From the NCBI RefSeq assembly GCF_900155685.1, contig NZ_LT732548.1:2473466-2537465 (forward strand): a stretch of 64,000 nucleotides of DNA. The letters run 5' to 3'. Below the pieces are notes generated by a model. That model saw only the letters and a list, made by a program, of their open reading frames with translations, ran no database searches and was not told the DNA's origin. Shown in pieces: positions 53,168-62,319 of this stretch (positions are counted from its first letter, which is position 1; each line of letters starts with the position of its first letter). Both the position numbers and the translations under genes were made by a program. The DNA comes from Paenibacillus bouchesdurhonensis. Its GTDB lineage: Bacteria; Bacillota; Bacilli; Paenibacillales; Paenibacillaceae.

Positions 53168-53521
53168 GTGAAATCTGTCTCATTCTTATGTGGTGCGTTG
53201 GTCGGAGCGGCAGCTGTCATTTGGTCAGCAAAGCGGAACGGTTCGCAAATGGGCGGCAATGGCAAAGGCATTATGAAGCTGGCCGGGCTGTCGATGAACT
53301 CCTCCGGCAAAGGCAGCGAGCAACAATCGTCGAGTGAAGCAAGCTTTTCCTCATCCAGCGAATCCAAGGTGTATCCCAGTTCTACATCCTCGTCCGATGC
53401 GAGTCATTCGAAGGAATACAACTTAAAGCAAATTACGGACTTTATTAAGGGAAATGCCGATGTGCGCCGAGAGGTTGAGCAAATTTTGAAAGAGACAAAT
53501 TCGGTCATTCCCGGGCTATAA
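53168..53521 (+). CDS. Small membrane-anchored Ser-rich protein
   Basis: 117 aa from the GTG at 53168, because AAGGAGG lies eight nt before it; the longer frame from 53060 has no ribosome site. One N-terminal hydrophobic segment (VSFLCGALVGAAAVIWSAKR), a Ser/Gly-rich middle, and a helical end (LKQITDFIKGNADVRREVEQ, ILKETNSVIPGL). Resembles short YtxH-like envelope proteins only in general layout. Function unknown. Confidence 0.7.
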   Translation: MKSVSFLCGALVGAAAVIWSAKRNGSQMGGNGKGIMKLAGLSMNSSGKGSEQQSSSEASFSSSSESKVYPSSTSSSDASHSKEYNLKQITDFIKGNADVRREVEQILKETNSVIPGL

Positions 53522-53536
53522 TTTTCACTGATTTAT

Positions 53537-53587
53537 GGATCATTTTCAGCTCCTTGGAGGTCGAGCAGAAAATGATTCTTTTTTTGT
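53537..53587 (+). terminator. Terminator after the Ser-rich protein gene
   Basis: ATCATTTTC-GCTC and GAGC-GAAAATGAT pair with one internal mismatch, followed by TTTTTTT. Confidence 0.85.
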
Positions 53588-53709
53588 CTATTTTATTACG
53601 TGCATTTAGGTAAGATAAATGATAACATACTTACAAAGAACCATTTCCAGCACATATTACAGCAGGTTTCATAATCTGTTATTACAAGGTTAGGGGAGGA
53701 GGATCCTGT

Positions 53710-54327
53710 ATGAGAATTGAAAGACTTGGCCAAGATAAGATACGGATTTTCCTCACTTTTGACGACCTTAGCGAACGCGGCATTCAGAAAGAGGACATGT
53801 GGCAGGAGATTCCCAAGGTTCATGACCTGTTCACTGAAATGATGGATCAGGCTTATAATGAAGTGGGATTTGACGCTACAGGCCCCTTGGCCGTTGAGGT
53901 TTTCGCGCTTCCTGCTCAAGGGATGGTCGTCATAGTGACGCGCGGTAAATATGATCACCATCATGGGATCGGATCGCACTATGAGGATGAATTACCGGAT
54001 GAAGTCTACGAGATGGAAGTAACGCTGGAGCAGAGTGATACAATTCTATATTCCTTTGATGATTTTGAGGTAGTAATTGAAGCGGCTCATGTTCTGCGAC
54101 CTATGCTTACGGAATCTGGAAGACTATTTAAATATAATGGGAAATGGATTCTTCAGCTGGAGCCGGAAGATTTGGAAGAAGGCAGACATCCAGCAGTCAT
54201 TGCAGTTCTCGCTGAATTTGGCGAGGCAACTTCTGTAACGCCAGCGATGCTGGAGGAATACGGTAACCAGGTCATGTCTGAGAATGCGATTGGGGTTATT
54301 TGTAGTAACTTCAAACGTCAGGACTAG
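53710..54327 (+). CDS. mecA: Adaptor protein MecA
   Basis: 205 aa, ATG behind GGGGAGGAGG. MecA delivers ComK and other substrates to ClpC-ClpP. The N-terminal substrate-binding domain is clear (RIERLGQDKIRIFLTFDDLS, ERGIQKEDMWQEIPKVHDLF), an acidic/His-rich linker follows (KYDHHHGIGSHYEDELPDEV), and the C-terminal ClpC-binding domain has YSFDDFEVVIEAAHVL and HPAVIAVLAEFG. Size normal. Confidence 0.92.
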   Translation: MRIERLGQDKIRIFLTFDDLSERGIQKEDMWQEIPKVHDLFTEMMDQAYNEVGFDATGPLAVEVFALPAQGMVVIVTRGKYDHHHGIGSHYEDELPDEVYEMEVTLEQSDTILYSFDDFEVVIEAAHVLRPMLTESGRLFKYNGKWILQLEPEDLEEGRHPAVIAVLAEFGEATSVTPAMLEEYGNQVMSENAIGVICSNFKRQD

Positions 54328-54404
54328 ATGATGAAGCGGTGCCTTATGTATCGATACAGCCAAAGCTTGAATTGTTGTAAGTGGTCGATGAGGGGGGATT
54401 ACCG

Positions 54405-55115
54405 TTGATTTTTTTCTCGATTGCGACCGCAGCGGTAGCCCCCGGAATCGCCTTGCTTACTTATTTTTATCTTAAGGACAAGTATGAAGCCGAACCGCTG
54501 CACATGGTCATAAAGGTTTTCTTGCTCGGCTTTATAATCGTTCTGCCTGTTATGATTGTTCAAAGCGGCTTGATGCTATGGCTGGGAGAAGGTTCCTTGG
54601 TAAATTCCTTTTTAATTTCAGCCGGCGTCGAGGAAGCCTTGAAGTGGTTTGTGCTGTTTCACATGATTTACAACCATACAGAGTTCGATGAACCCTATGA
54701 CGGGATACTTTATGCTACAGCTATTTCGCTCGGCTTTGCGACAGTGGAGAATGTGATTTACTCCTTTGCGCAGCAGGCGACTGTGGGCACCTTGCTGTTC
54801 CGGGCGCTGCTGCCCGTTTCAGGGCATGCCATGTTTGGGGTGATGATGGGCTACTATATGGGGCGCGCTAAATTCTCCAGTGGCAAAGATAGCCGCAGGT
54901 TTCTTGCATATTCATTATTACTTCCTTTCTTCTATCATGGTGTTTACGACTGGATTTTGGATAATATTACACATTACTGGATTTGGTATATTGTTCCTTT
55001 GATGGCGTTTCTATGGTATGGAGGCATCGGCAAAATGTATAGAGCCAACAAGAGATCTCCCTTCCGTCGACTGCTCGAGGACAGGGTTAACAAAACTGAA
55101 AAAAGGGCATCCTGA
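54405..55115 (+). CDS. prsW: PrsW-family intramembrane protease
   Basis: 236 aa from the TTG at 54405, seven nt after GAGGGGGG; the GTG at 54381 would include that site. Polytopic membrane protein with SAGVEEALKWF (paired glutamates), ATVENVIYSF, PVSGHAMFGVMMGYYMG and the late YHGVYDW histidine. In Bacillus PrsW cuts the anti-sigma factor RsiW at site 1. In B. subtilis sleB-ypeB follow prsW directly; here sleB is absent. Confidence 0.88.
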   Translation: MIFFSIATAAVAPGIALLTYFYLKDKYEAEPLHMVIKVFLLGFIIVLPVMIVQSGLMLWLGEGSLVNSFLISAGVEEALKWFVLFHMIYNHTEFDEPYDGILYATAISLGFATVENVIYSFAQQATVGTLLFRALLPVSGHAMFGVMMGYYMGRAKFSSGKDSRRFLAYSLLLPFFYHGVYDWILDNITHYWIWYIVPLMAFLWYGGIGKMYRANKRSPFRRLLEDRVNKTEKRAS

Positions 55116-55172
55116 TGACAGTTTATCCGCGATTTGATTAGATCGTAAAAACTGAAAAGGGGTGCCTTTTTT

Positions 55173-55322
55173 GTGCGTGTAAAAGTGAAAATTACTTGTA
55201 AAACATGCGGGGAACGGTTTGTTTTGCGTGGCAGAAAGGAACGCGGGGAAATCGAGACTGGCTTCAAGCAATGTCTTTGTGATAATCGTCATTATTTTGA
55301 CATTGAAGAGGATTTGCCTTAA
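55173..55322 (+). CDS. 49-aa zinc-ribbon protein
   Basis: GTG start behind AAAAGGGGTG, stop TAA at 55320. The peptide has a CKTCGERF pair and, after a short basic helix (VLRGRKERGEIETGFKQ), CLC, then DNRHYFDIEEDLP. This four-cysteine pattern suggests a small zinc ribbon. It sits between prsW and ypeB, where sleB is found in other Bacillales. Function unknown. Confidence 0.65.
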   Translation: MRVKVKITCKTCGERFVLRGRKERGEIETGFKQCLCDNRHYFDIEEDLP

Positions 55323-55435
55323 TAGTCAGGCCTCTACAGACTGAATATGATTTTTATTAGCTGTGAAAAGTGAATAAACTTCCTTCCTTCTAGTCAAACT
55401 AACTTCAGTTCTCTGAAGGAAGGAGTGTATATGAT

Positions 55436-56803
55436 TTGTATAAACGACTAAGTGCCATCTTGTTCCCGATCGCTACGGTTTTGTTAATCGGTTCTTTAAT
55501 GTGGGGCTATCAAGAAAACCAGGAAAAGAACGCGATCCTGATCAAGGCGGAAAATCAGTATCAGCGAGCATTTCACAATTTGTCGTTTCATGTTGATAAG
55601 CTGCATGGAGAGCTGGGCAATACACTCGCGGTGCATAGCGCCTCTACGGGGACACAGCGCAAGGGCTTGGTGAACGTGTGGAGAATTACAAGTGAAGCAC
55701 AAAATGAAATCAACCAATTGCCTTTGACCTTGCTTCCATTTAACAAAACAGAGGAGTTTCTGTCCAGGATCTCTAAATTTTCCTATCAGGCCGGAGTCCG
55801 AGATTTGACCAAGCAGCCGTTAAGCGAAAATGAAATGAAGAATTTAAAGGAGCTTTACAAGAGCTCGGCTCAAATCTCTAAGCAATTGCAGGAGGTACAG
55901 GACAAGGCTCTCTCGAAACGTCTTCGCTGGATGGATGTAGAGACAGCGCTAGCGAATCCGAATGATCCGCAGGATAATACGATCATTGACGGCTTCAAGA
56001 CGGTAGACAAGAAAGTCGGAGAATATCCTGAACTGGATTGGGGGCCGTCCGTCTCAAGTATTTATAACAAACGCTCTGTTAAGAAACTTGGCGGACAACC
56101 CGTAACTGCACATGATATCAAGAGCAAAGCTGCCAGGTTCGCAGGAGTGCATTCTCCGCAGAACATCAAGGTTACCGAGAACGGAAAGGGGACAGAATGG
56201 GCCTCTTATACTGCTAAAGTCCAAGGGGGCGATAAGGCAGAATCCGTTACACTGGATTTCACGCGCCATGGGGGCCATCTGATTAACTATTGGAGCGACC
56301 GCCATATCGGGCCTAAGGCAATCTCTCATGAAACAGCGAGAGAAAGGGCGGATCAGTTCCTAAAAAACAAAGGCTACACGGATCTGACTCCGGTGACTTA
56401 TGACGAATACGATAATATCGGCAGCTTTACTTTTGTAAAAAAGGATGGAGATGTGCTGATTTATCCAGAGAAAATTTCAATAAGAGTTGCTATGGATAAC
56501 GGTCATGTCATTGGCATGCAGGCGAGTGATTACGTGTATGAGCAACAGGATGGGAAAGATCGCAAGCTAAGCAAGCCTAAGCTGTCGGCCGAGCAGGCTC
56601 GCAAGTACTTGAATCCGGAATATAAAGAACAATATCACCGCCTTGCTCTGATTGAGAACGATTTATCTGAAAAAGTGCTGACCTACGAATTCGGAGGAGC
56701 CATTAACGGTTCGCGGTATCGAATTTACCTCAATGCCGATAATGGGAATGAAGAAATCGTAGAGCAAATTCGCGACGGTCATGCGAAGAGAAGTTCAATG
56801 TAG
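55436..56803 (+). CDS. ypeB: Germination protein YpeB
   Basis: 455 aa, TTG behind GAAGGAG. An N-terminal membrane anchor (AILFPIATVLLIGSLMWGYQ) is followed by the YpeB body (NQYQRAFHNLSFHVDKLHGE, TLLPFNKTEEFLSRISKFSY) and PepSY-like repeats in the C-terminal half (ETARERADQFLKNKGYTDLT, LSAEQARKYLNPEYKEQY). YpeB stabilises and localises the spore cortex-lytic enzyme SleB in relatives. Its usual partner gene sleB is not adjacent in this window. Confidence 0.92.
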   Translation: MYKRLSAILFPIATVLLIGSLMWGYQENQEKNAILIKAENQYQRAFHNLSFHVDKLHGELGNTLAVHSASTGTQRKGLVNVWRITSEAQNEINQLPLTLLPFNKTEEFLSRISKFSYQAGVRDLTKQPLSENEMKNLKELYKSSAQISKQLQEVQDKALSKRLRWMDVETALANPNDPQDNTIIDGFKTVDKKVGEYPELDWGPSVSSIYNKRSVKKLGGQPVTAHDIKSKAARFAGVHSPQNIKVTENGKGTEWASYTAKVQGGDKAESVTLDFTRHGGHLINYWSDRHIGPKAISHETARERADQFLKNKGYTDLTPVTYDEYDNIGSFTFVKKDGDVLIYPEKISIRVAMDNGHVIGMQASDYVYEQQDGKDRKLSKPKLSAEQARKYLNPEYKEQYHRLALIENDLSEKVLTYEFGGAINGSRYRIYLNADNGNEEIVEQIRDGHAKRSSM

Positions 56804-56840
56804 CTTTGCGGCGGCATAGCAGAAAATGGATTATACGGAA

Positions 56841-56883
56841 GACGGATTAGAATGGATGATTCTAATTCGTCTTTTTATTTTCA
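56841..56883 (+). terminator. Terminator after ypeB
   Basis: GACG-ATTAGAAT and ATTCTAAT-CGTC pair around GGATG, followed by TTTTTATTTT. Confidence 0.88.
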
Positions 56884-56976
56884 ACGAGGAACATTTATTT
56901 GATTGCTCCAATAGACCTATGGCGTGTTATAATCTAATGGTAATAATTATTTGAAAAAACAAGGTGGTGCAGGGTC

Positions 56977-57630
56977 TTGTTTCCTAGTGTAAATGACCTG
57001 TTATATATTCAGGTCGCATCGGCAGACAGTAAGGAAGTGGATAAGGAGTACAAGTCACGTATCGCCGATGTCGAGGACGACACGCTTCTGATTGAGATTC
57101 CGATTGAGAGCGGCAGCGGACGAATGAAGCGGCTGTTTATGGGGGATGAGCTGTCGATATACTTTTTGACTGATCAAGGAGTTAAAAATTATTTTAATAC
57201 ATATGTCCTTGGCTTTGCTGACGATATAGTCCAGCTTGTAAGGATCAGAAGACCTGAGTTGGAGACGATTACGAAGATTCAACGCCGCCACTTCCTAAGG
57301 GTTGTAGCTAAGCTTGATATCGCGGTTAAGCTAAAGGACGATACCCGTTTCGTTGCTTTGACGGAAGATGTCGGCGGGGGAGGAGTATCTCTGCTGACTG
57401 AAGGCAAATACCGAATTTCCGAAGGGGAGCAGTTGTATTGCTGGCTTCTGTTGGCGTATAAGAATGGTTCCATTGACCACGTTCCTTTCGAGGCTGAGGT
57501 CGTGCGCACAAAGAAGCTCGAGACAGGGCGAATTATGCTGATGCTGAAATTTGTCAGTATTTCTGATATGGAGAGGCAAAAGCTAATCCGCTACTGCTTT
57601 GAACGTCAATTTGATTTCAAGAATCGCTAA
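56977..57630 (+). CDS. ypfA: PilZ-domain protein, YpfA/YcgR-like flagellar brake
   Basis: 217 aa, TTG behind AAGGTGGTG. An N-terminal YcgR-type domain (LFPSVNDLLYIQVA-like start, VNDLLYIQVASADSKEVDK) is followed by a PilZ domain with the c-di-GMP-binding IQRRHFLRV arginines. The second motif reads EDVGGGGVSLL, where the usual Ser of D-x-S-x-x-G is Gly. Such proteins slow flagellar motors when c-di-GMP rises. A TATAAT at 56928 probably belongs to its promoter. Same gene order as in Bacillus (ypeB-ypfA-ypfB-cmk). Confidence 0.85.
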   Translation: MFPSVNDLLYIQVASADSKEVDKEYKSRIADVEDDTLLIEIPIESGSGRMKRLFMGDELSIYFLTDQGVKNYFNTYVLGFADDIVQLVRIRRPELETITKIQRRHFLRVVAKLDIAVKLKDDTRFVALTEDVGGGGVSLLTEGKYRISEGEQLYCWLLLAYKNGSIDHVPFEAEVVRTKKLETGRIMLMLKFVSISDMERQKLIRYCFERQFDFKNR

Positions 57631-57716
57631 GTCTCGTGGAAGTCCGGCTATGGCAGACGACTGACTTCTCCTTACATTGGATAAGATAAAATTATCCAGA
57701 AGTAGGGGGTGGCTTG

Positions 57717-57950
57717 ATGTCTAGAAATAAGGAAGCTAAAGATACGCAAGAGGATGCCGGTGCCGAAGAGTATACAGAACTGTTTTTGACGTTCAGCGGC
57801 TGGATGGAAACCGTGCTTCGAAAGGCTTTGATCATCACCTTGGCAGGGCTTTGCCTTTTTCAAATTATACTTTTTATCCCTGCATTGAAAGGCTATATTG
57901 CCTCGGCGGATCGCTTCGAAGGTGTGGCCATCGACCGTCCGGCAGGATGA
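57717..57950 (+). CDS. ypfB: YpfB-like small membrane protein
   Basis: 77 aa from the ATG at 57717, preceded by AGGGGGTGG. Acidic N-terminus, then one transmembrane helix (ALIITLAGLCLFQIILFIPA) and a short polar tail (YIASADRFEGVAIDRPAG). Position between the PilZ gene and cmk matches Bacillus ypfB. Function unknown. Confidence 0.7.
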   Translation: MSRNKEAKDTQEDAGAEEYTELFLTFSGWMETVLRKALIITLAGLCLFQIILFIPALKGYIASADRFEGVAIDRPAG

Positions 57951-58083
57951 TAACGAAGATGGAGGGCAGGTGGTTGGCGTTTCGATCTTTTGCATCCAAC
58001 CACGTTGTGTGGTATAATTTTCACGTCGCAGGCAATGCCTGCTTTTTTATTGAGACCGTGTTTTTTCGAGGAGGCGTACCCGT

Positions 58084-58794
58084 TTGGCAAGGACAACGTC
58101 ATCACATAATGGCAAGATCAACATCGCGATCGACGGGCCTGCCGGTGCGGGTAAAAGTACGATTGCCCGGATGGTTGCAAGCCTGCTGTCATATGTCTAT
58201 GTTGACACTGGCGCAATGTACCGAGCAGCGACCTGGTATTTGCAAAGTCTCGGAATTGAACCTGAAGAAGTGAATAAAGTGCTTCATTCGGTACAAAACT
58301 TGGGTATTGAATTAATACCGGGAGAAGACGGACAGCAAGTCATTGTAAACGGTCAAGACGTGACTGCTGAAATTCGCTCTCTTACGGTCAGCTCACAGGT
58401 ATCCCGATATGCGCAAATCGAGGGGCTGCGGACTTGGCTCGTGTCTCTTCAGCGGCAAATGGCTTTGCGCAAAGGCGTCGTCATGGACGGACGCGATATC
58501 GGTACGACGGTGCTTCCGGATGCGGAAGTGAAAGTCTACATGACGGCAACCGTCGAGGAGCGCGCTCGTCGTAGATTTAGAGAAATGCAGGAGCAGCAGG
58601 GCATTACCTTGGAAATGATCGCTCGCGATATCGCTGAGCGTGATCGGCTGGATCAGGAGAGGGAAGTATCCCCCCTGCGGCAGGCTGAGGATGCCATACT
58701 GCTGGATACGACGCATCTGACCCCTCGTGAAGTGGCAGACCGCATCGTTTCATTAAGTGAAACTTATGGGAGAGAGAACAGGAATGATTTATAG
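58084..58794 (+). CDS. cmk: Cytidylate kinase
   Basis: 236 aa, TTG behind GAGGAGGCG. Phosphorylates CMP and dCMP. P-loop IAIDGPAGAGKSTIARMVA, YVDTGAMYRA substrate motif, VVMDGRDIGTTVLPDAEVKV, and the lid region RRRFREMQEQ with RDIAERDRLDQEREVSPL. It ends inside the start of the next gene, so translation is coupled. Confidence 0.95.
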   Translation: MARTTSSHNGKINIAIDGPAGAGKSTIARMVASLLSYVYVDTGAMYRAATWYLQSLGIEPEEVNKVLHSVQNLGIELIPGEDGQQVIVNGQDVTAEIRSLTVSSQVSRYAQIEGLRTWLVSLQRQMALRKGVVMDGRDIGTTVLPDAEVKVYMTATVEERARRRFREMQEQQGITLEMIARDIAERDRLDQEREVSPLRQAEDAILLDTTHLTPREVADRIVSLSETYGRENRNDL

Positions 58795-59353
58795 CTTTTG
58801 CCGTGGTGCATTATTATTGATTTATAAAGCGCTATTCCGTTTGGAGGGGAAGGGGCTTGAGCATATCCCCAAGGAGGGCGGCGTGCTACTCTGTTCCAAT
58901 CATATAAGTTTGCTGGATCCGCCAACGATCGGCATTCTCCTGAAACGAAAAGTGCACTTCATGGCCAAGAAGGAATTGTTCGACATTTTCGGATTTGGCT
59001 GGCTGATTAGGCAGCTTGGCGCGTTTCCTGTCAAAAGAGGCGGCGTCAGCAAGGAGTCGATCAAGACCTCGTTAACCATTTTACGAACGGGTAAGGTCAT
59101 GGGGATTTTCCCTGAGGGCTCTCGCTCAGGCGGGATGGGAAAGAGAGGGGCGGCCACATTCGCTCTTCGCAGCGATGCTGCTATTGTTCCCGTAGCCATT
59201 GTTGGCAATTATAAGTTGTTTAGAAAAATGAAGGTGGTTTACGGAGCTCCTATCGATATTTCGGAGTTCAAGGAGGGCACGATTCCTGATGCCGCTGAGC
59301 GCGTGACGGAAATCATTATGGCCCGCATTGCTGAGCTCAAGGCTCAGGGATAA
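58784..59353 (+). CDS. plsC: 1-acyl-sn-glycerol-3-phosphate acyltransferase
   Basis: 189 aa from the ATG at 58784, overlapping the end of cmk; a GTG at 58757 is possible but less likely. Makes phosphatidic acid from lysophosphatidic acid at the membrane. HX4D motif NHISLLD, the FPEGSRSGG motif and PVAIVGNYKLFR are clear. Small form typical of the cmk-plsC-ypfD cluster. Confidence 0.92.
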   Translation: MIYSFCRGALLLIYKALFRLEGKGLEHIPKEGGVLLCSNHISLLDPPTIGILLKRKVHFMAKKELFDIFGFGWLIRQLGAFPVKRGGVSKESIKTSLTILRTGKVMGIFPEGSRSGGMGKRGAATFALRSDAAIVPVAIVGNYKLFRKMKVVYGAPIDISEFKEGTIPDAAERVTEIIMARIAELKAQG

Positions 59354-59483
59354 CTAAGCTGGACAAGAGCTTTTAATGCATGAAGGCAGGGGGCTTTTGG
59401 AAAGCTATCAACATCAAGTTGTTTTGAACTTCGCTTCAAGCGGGTTTAAATAAATGGGTTGCTGAATTGAGGAGGGTATTGAC

Positions 59484-60716
59484 ATGTCGGAAGAAATTAA
59501 GAATCAAGAAGCTGCTGAGGTAGCGAACCAGGATGAACTGGAACAAATCGTATCCTTGAAAAAAGGGGACACCGTAAAAGGAACGATCGTCAAAATCGAG
59601 GACAACCAGGCTTATGTGAGCATTGGATATAAATATGACGGCGTTATTCCTATTCGTGAATTGTCCTCTGTTCATTTGGACAGCGCTTCGGATGCCGTTG
59701 AGGTAGGCCAAGAAGTAGAGACTAAAGTCGTCAGTATCGACGATGAGAAAGAGCGTCTTGTGCTATCCAAACGTGCGATCGACAGCGAGAATGCGTGGGA
59801 AGAGCTGCAAAAGCGCTTTGAAAGCCAAGAGACTTTCGAAGTAACTGTTGCCGATGTCGTAAAAGGCGGTATCGTTGCAGACGTTGGCGTGCGCGGATTT
59901 ATCCCTGCATCGATGGTTGAGCGCCACTATGTAGAGGACTTCAGCGATTACAAAGGTCGTACGCTTCGCGTAAAAGTGAAGGAAATCGATCCTGAGAACA
60001 ATAAAGTGATTTTGTCGCAAAAAGACGTTCTCGATGAAGAGTTTGAAGCGAATAAGCTTAAAGTAATGGGCGAACTGCAGGAAGGCCAAGTTATCGAAGG
60101 CACAGTGCAACGCCTAACTCAATTCGGTGCATTCGTGGATGTAGGCGGCGTAGACGGACTTGTTCACGTATCCGAAATTGCCTGGAGCCATGTTGATAAG
60201 CCGTCCGATGTTCTCTCTGAAGGAGAGCAAGTGAAGGTGAAGGTTCTTAAAGTAGATCCTGAGAAAGGCAAGATCAGCCTGAGCATCAAGGCGGCAATGC
60301 CTGGGCCTTGGGATACGGCTGCAGAGCAATTTAAGACGGGAGATATCGTAAGTGGTGAAGTGAAACGTCTTGTCAACTTCGGTGCTTTTGTCGAAATTGC
60401 GCCTGGAGTAGAAGGACTTGTTCATATCTCGCAAATTTCCCACAAACATATTGGAACACCGCATGAAGTATTGAAAGAGGGACAGACGGTTCAAGTTAAA
60501 ATTCTGGATGTTAACATTGCAGAGCAGCGGATCAGCCTGAGCATCAAGGAAACGGAAGAAGCTCCTGCTGTTCAGCCGAAGAGCGAGAAGCCGTCCAGAG
60601 GCAGCAGCGTAAGAAAAGAAGACTTGAACGACAACCCTAACGTTTCGCTCAACAATCAAGGCCTAAGCGTTACTCTTGGCGAGCGGTTTGGTGACAAATT
60701 GAGCAAGTGGAAATAG
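59484..60716 (+). CDS. ypfD: S1 RNA-binding domain protein, YpfD/RpsA-like
   Basis: 410 aa, ATG behind GAGGAGG. Four S1 domains: ~25-95 (VKGTIVKIEDNQAYVSIGYK), ~110-175 (VADVVKGGIVADVGVRGFIP), ~195-265 (IEGTVQRLTQFGAFVDVGGV) and ~280-350 (VSGEVKRLVNFGAFVEIAPG). A Ser/Lys-rich tail ends with a short conserved segment (SVTLGERFGDKLSKW). Homologues are called ribosomal protein S1 or S1-like; in Bacilli the protein is not a stable ribosome subunit. Confidence 0.92.
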   Translation: MSEEIKNQEAAEVANQDELEQIVSLKKGDTVKGTIVKIEDNQAYVSIGYKYDGVIPIRELSSVHLDSASDAVEVGQEVETKVVSIDDEKERLVLSKRAIDSENAWEELQKRFESQETFEVTVADVVKGGIVADVGVRGFIPASMVERHYVEDFSDYKGRTLRVKVKEIDPENNKVILSQKDVLDEEFEANKLKVMGELQEGQVIEGTVQRLTQFGAFVDVGGVDGLVHVSEIAWSHVDKPSDVLSEGEQVKVKVLKVDPEKGKISLSIKAAMPGPWDTAAEQFKTGDIVSGEVKRLVNFGAFVEIAPGVEGLVHISQISHKHIGTPHEVLKEGQTVQVKILDVNIAEQRISLSIKETEEAPAVQPKSEKPSRGSSVRKEDLNDNPNVSLNNQGLSVTLGERFGDKLSKWK

Positions 60717-60738
60717 ACGGGATTTAGCAGGCACAAAG

Positions 60739-60779
60739 ATCGGCGGCCCCCTAACACGGGTTCGCCGATTTTATTTTTT
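60739..60779 (+). terminator. Terminator after ypfD
   Basis: ATCGGCG and CGCCGAT pair with an inner CCC/GGG, followed by TTTATTTTTT. It is the natural end of the cmk-plsC-ypfD transcript. Confidence 0.85.
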
Positions 60780-60984
60780 CTGCACATGGTTCCTCGGGAG
60801 TAAAGAAATCTAAGGCGGCTATAATAAAAACGTTTACTTTTCCTTAATATAGGCAATATGTACGCGGAAAATGAGCAATGAAACGTTAGCCAATTAGTGC
60901 TTTTTTTGCTATGATGATAATCGTGAATCATGGACTAAGAAATTAATTTCGTTTAAATATAGGAACAAAATAGGAGGTATCCGT

Positions 60985-62307
60985 ATGGCAAGACCCGTTG
61001 TGGCTATTGTAGGAAGGCCGAATGTGGGGAAATCCACGATTTTCAACCGAATTATCGGCGACAGGCTCGCGATCGTGGAAGACAAGCCCGGTATTACCCG
61101 CGATCGTATTTATGGCGTTGGGGAATGGAACGGCAAGCCGTTCAGCATCATTGATACGGGCGGAATCGAACTTGGCGATGAAGAACCGATTTTGAAGTCG
61201 ATCCGCATGCAAGCAGAACTCGCAATCGAAGAAGCAGATGTTATCGTCTTTATGTGCGATGCCAAGGCCGGGGTAACGAGCTCGGATGAGGAAGTCGCCA
61301 ACCTGTTGTATCGCTGCGGCAAGCCGGTTATTGTGGCCGTGAATAAGGTCGACAATATCGGTCGAAGTGATCATATTTATGAGTTTTACAATTTGGGCTT
61401 CGGAGATCCGATTGGCATCTCAGGCAGTCACGGTACCGGAATCGGCGATTTGCTTGATGCGATTGCCGAGAATTTGCCTGAGCTGACGGATGAAGAGTAT
61501 GACGAGGATGTCATTCGCGTTGCCTTGATTGGCCGGCCGAATGTCGGCAAATCGTCGCTTATTAACGCGATTCTCGGGGAGGAGCGAGTCATTGTCAGCG
61601 ATGTAGCCGGAACGACTCGCGATGCGATCGATACGCCGTTTGAAAAGGACGGCCAGCGGTATGTTTTGATTGACACGGCAGGCATGCGCAAGCGTGGGAA
61701 AGTATACGAGTCGACGGAGAAATACAGCGTCATGCGTGCGATGAAAGCAATTGAGCGAGCGGATGTCGTCCTCGTATTAATCAACGGGGAGGAAGGCATT
61801 ATCGAGCAGGACAAACATATTGCCGGTTATGCTTTTGAAGCGGGCAAGGCTTCTGTATTTGTCGTGAATAAATGGGACGTCGTCGAGAAGGACGATAAGA
61901 CAATGCATCAGTTTGAACAGAAAATCCGAGATCATTTCCTGTTCATGACATATGCGCCGGTCGTCTTTCTTTCCGCCAAGACCAAGCAGCGCTTGCACAG
62001 ATTGCTGCCTGTTGTTCAGCATGTAGCGGATCAGCATGCCAAGAGGGTGCAAACGCACCTGCTGAACGACGTCGTTTCGGATGCGATTGCTATCAATCCG
62101 CCGCCTACGGATAAAGGAAGAAGGCTGCGGATTAATTATGTCACGCAGGTGTCCGTTAAACCACCGACAATCGTCGTGTTCGTGAACGATCCTGAGCTGA
62201 TGCATTTTTCCTATGAGCGTTACTTGGAAAACAGAATCAGAGCGGCTTTTGATTTCGAAGGTACCCCAATTCGGCTGTTCACGCGCCGGAAGTCTGATGA
62301 AGGTTAG
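60985..62307 (+). CDS. der: Ribosome-assembly GTPase Der (EngA)
   Basis: 440 aa, ATG behind TAGGAGG. Two tandem G domains, each with P-loop and switches: [14 protein letters not shown] with DTGG and NKVD, then [14 protein letters not shown] with DTAGM and NKWD. The C-terminal KH-like domain ([20 protein letters not shown]) follows. Essential for 50S subunit maturation in relatives. Length normal. Confidence 0.96.
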   Translation: MARPVVAIVGRPNVGKSTIFNRIIGDRLAIVEDKPGITRDRIYGVGEWNGKPFSIIDTGGIELGDEEPILKSIRMQAELAIEEADVIVFMCDAKAGVTSSDEEVANLLYRCGKPVIVAVNKVDNIGRSDHIYEFYNLGFGDPIGISGSHGTGIGDLLDAIAENLPELTDEEYDEDVIRVALIGRPNVGKSSLINAILGEERVIVSDVAGTTRDAIDTPFEKDGQRYVLIDTAGMRKRGKVYESTEKYSVMRAMKAIERADVVLVLINGEEGIIEQDKHIAGYAFEAGKASVFVVNKWDVVEKDDKTMHQFEQKIRDHFLFMTYAPVVFLSAKTKQRLHRLLPVVQHVADQHAKRVQTHLLNDVVSDAIAINPPPTDKGRRLRINYVTQVSVKPPTIVVFVNDPELMHFSYERYLENRIRAAFDFEGTPIRLFTRRKSDEG

Positions 62308-62319
62308 GAGAGGGAGAAT

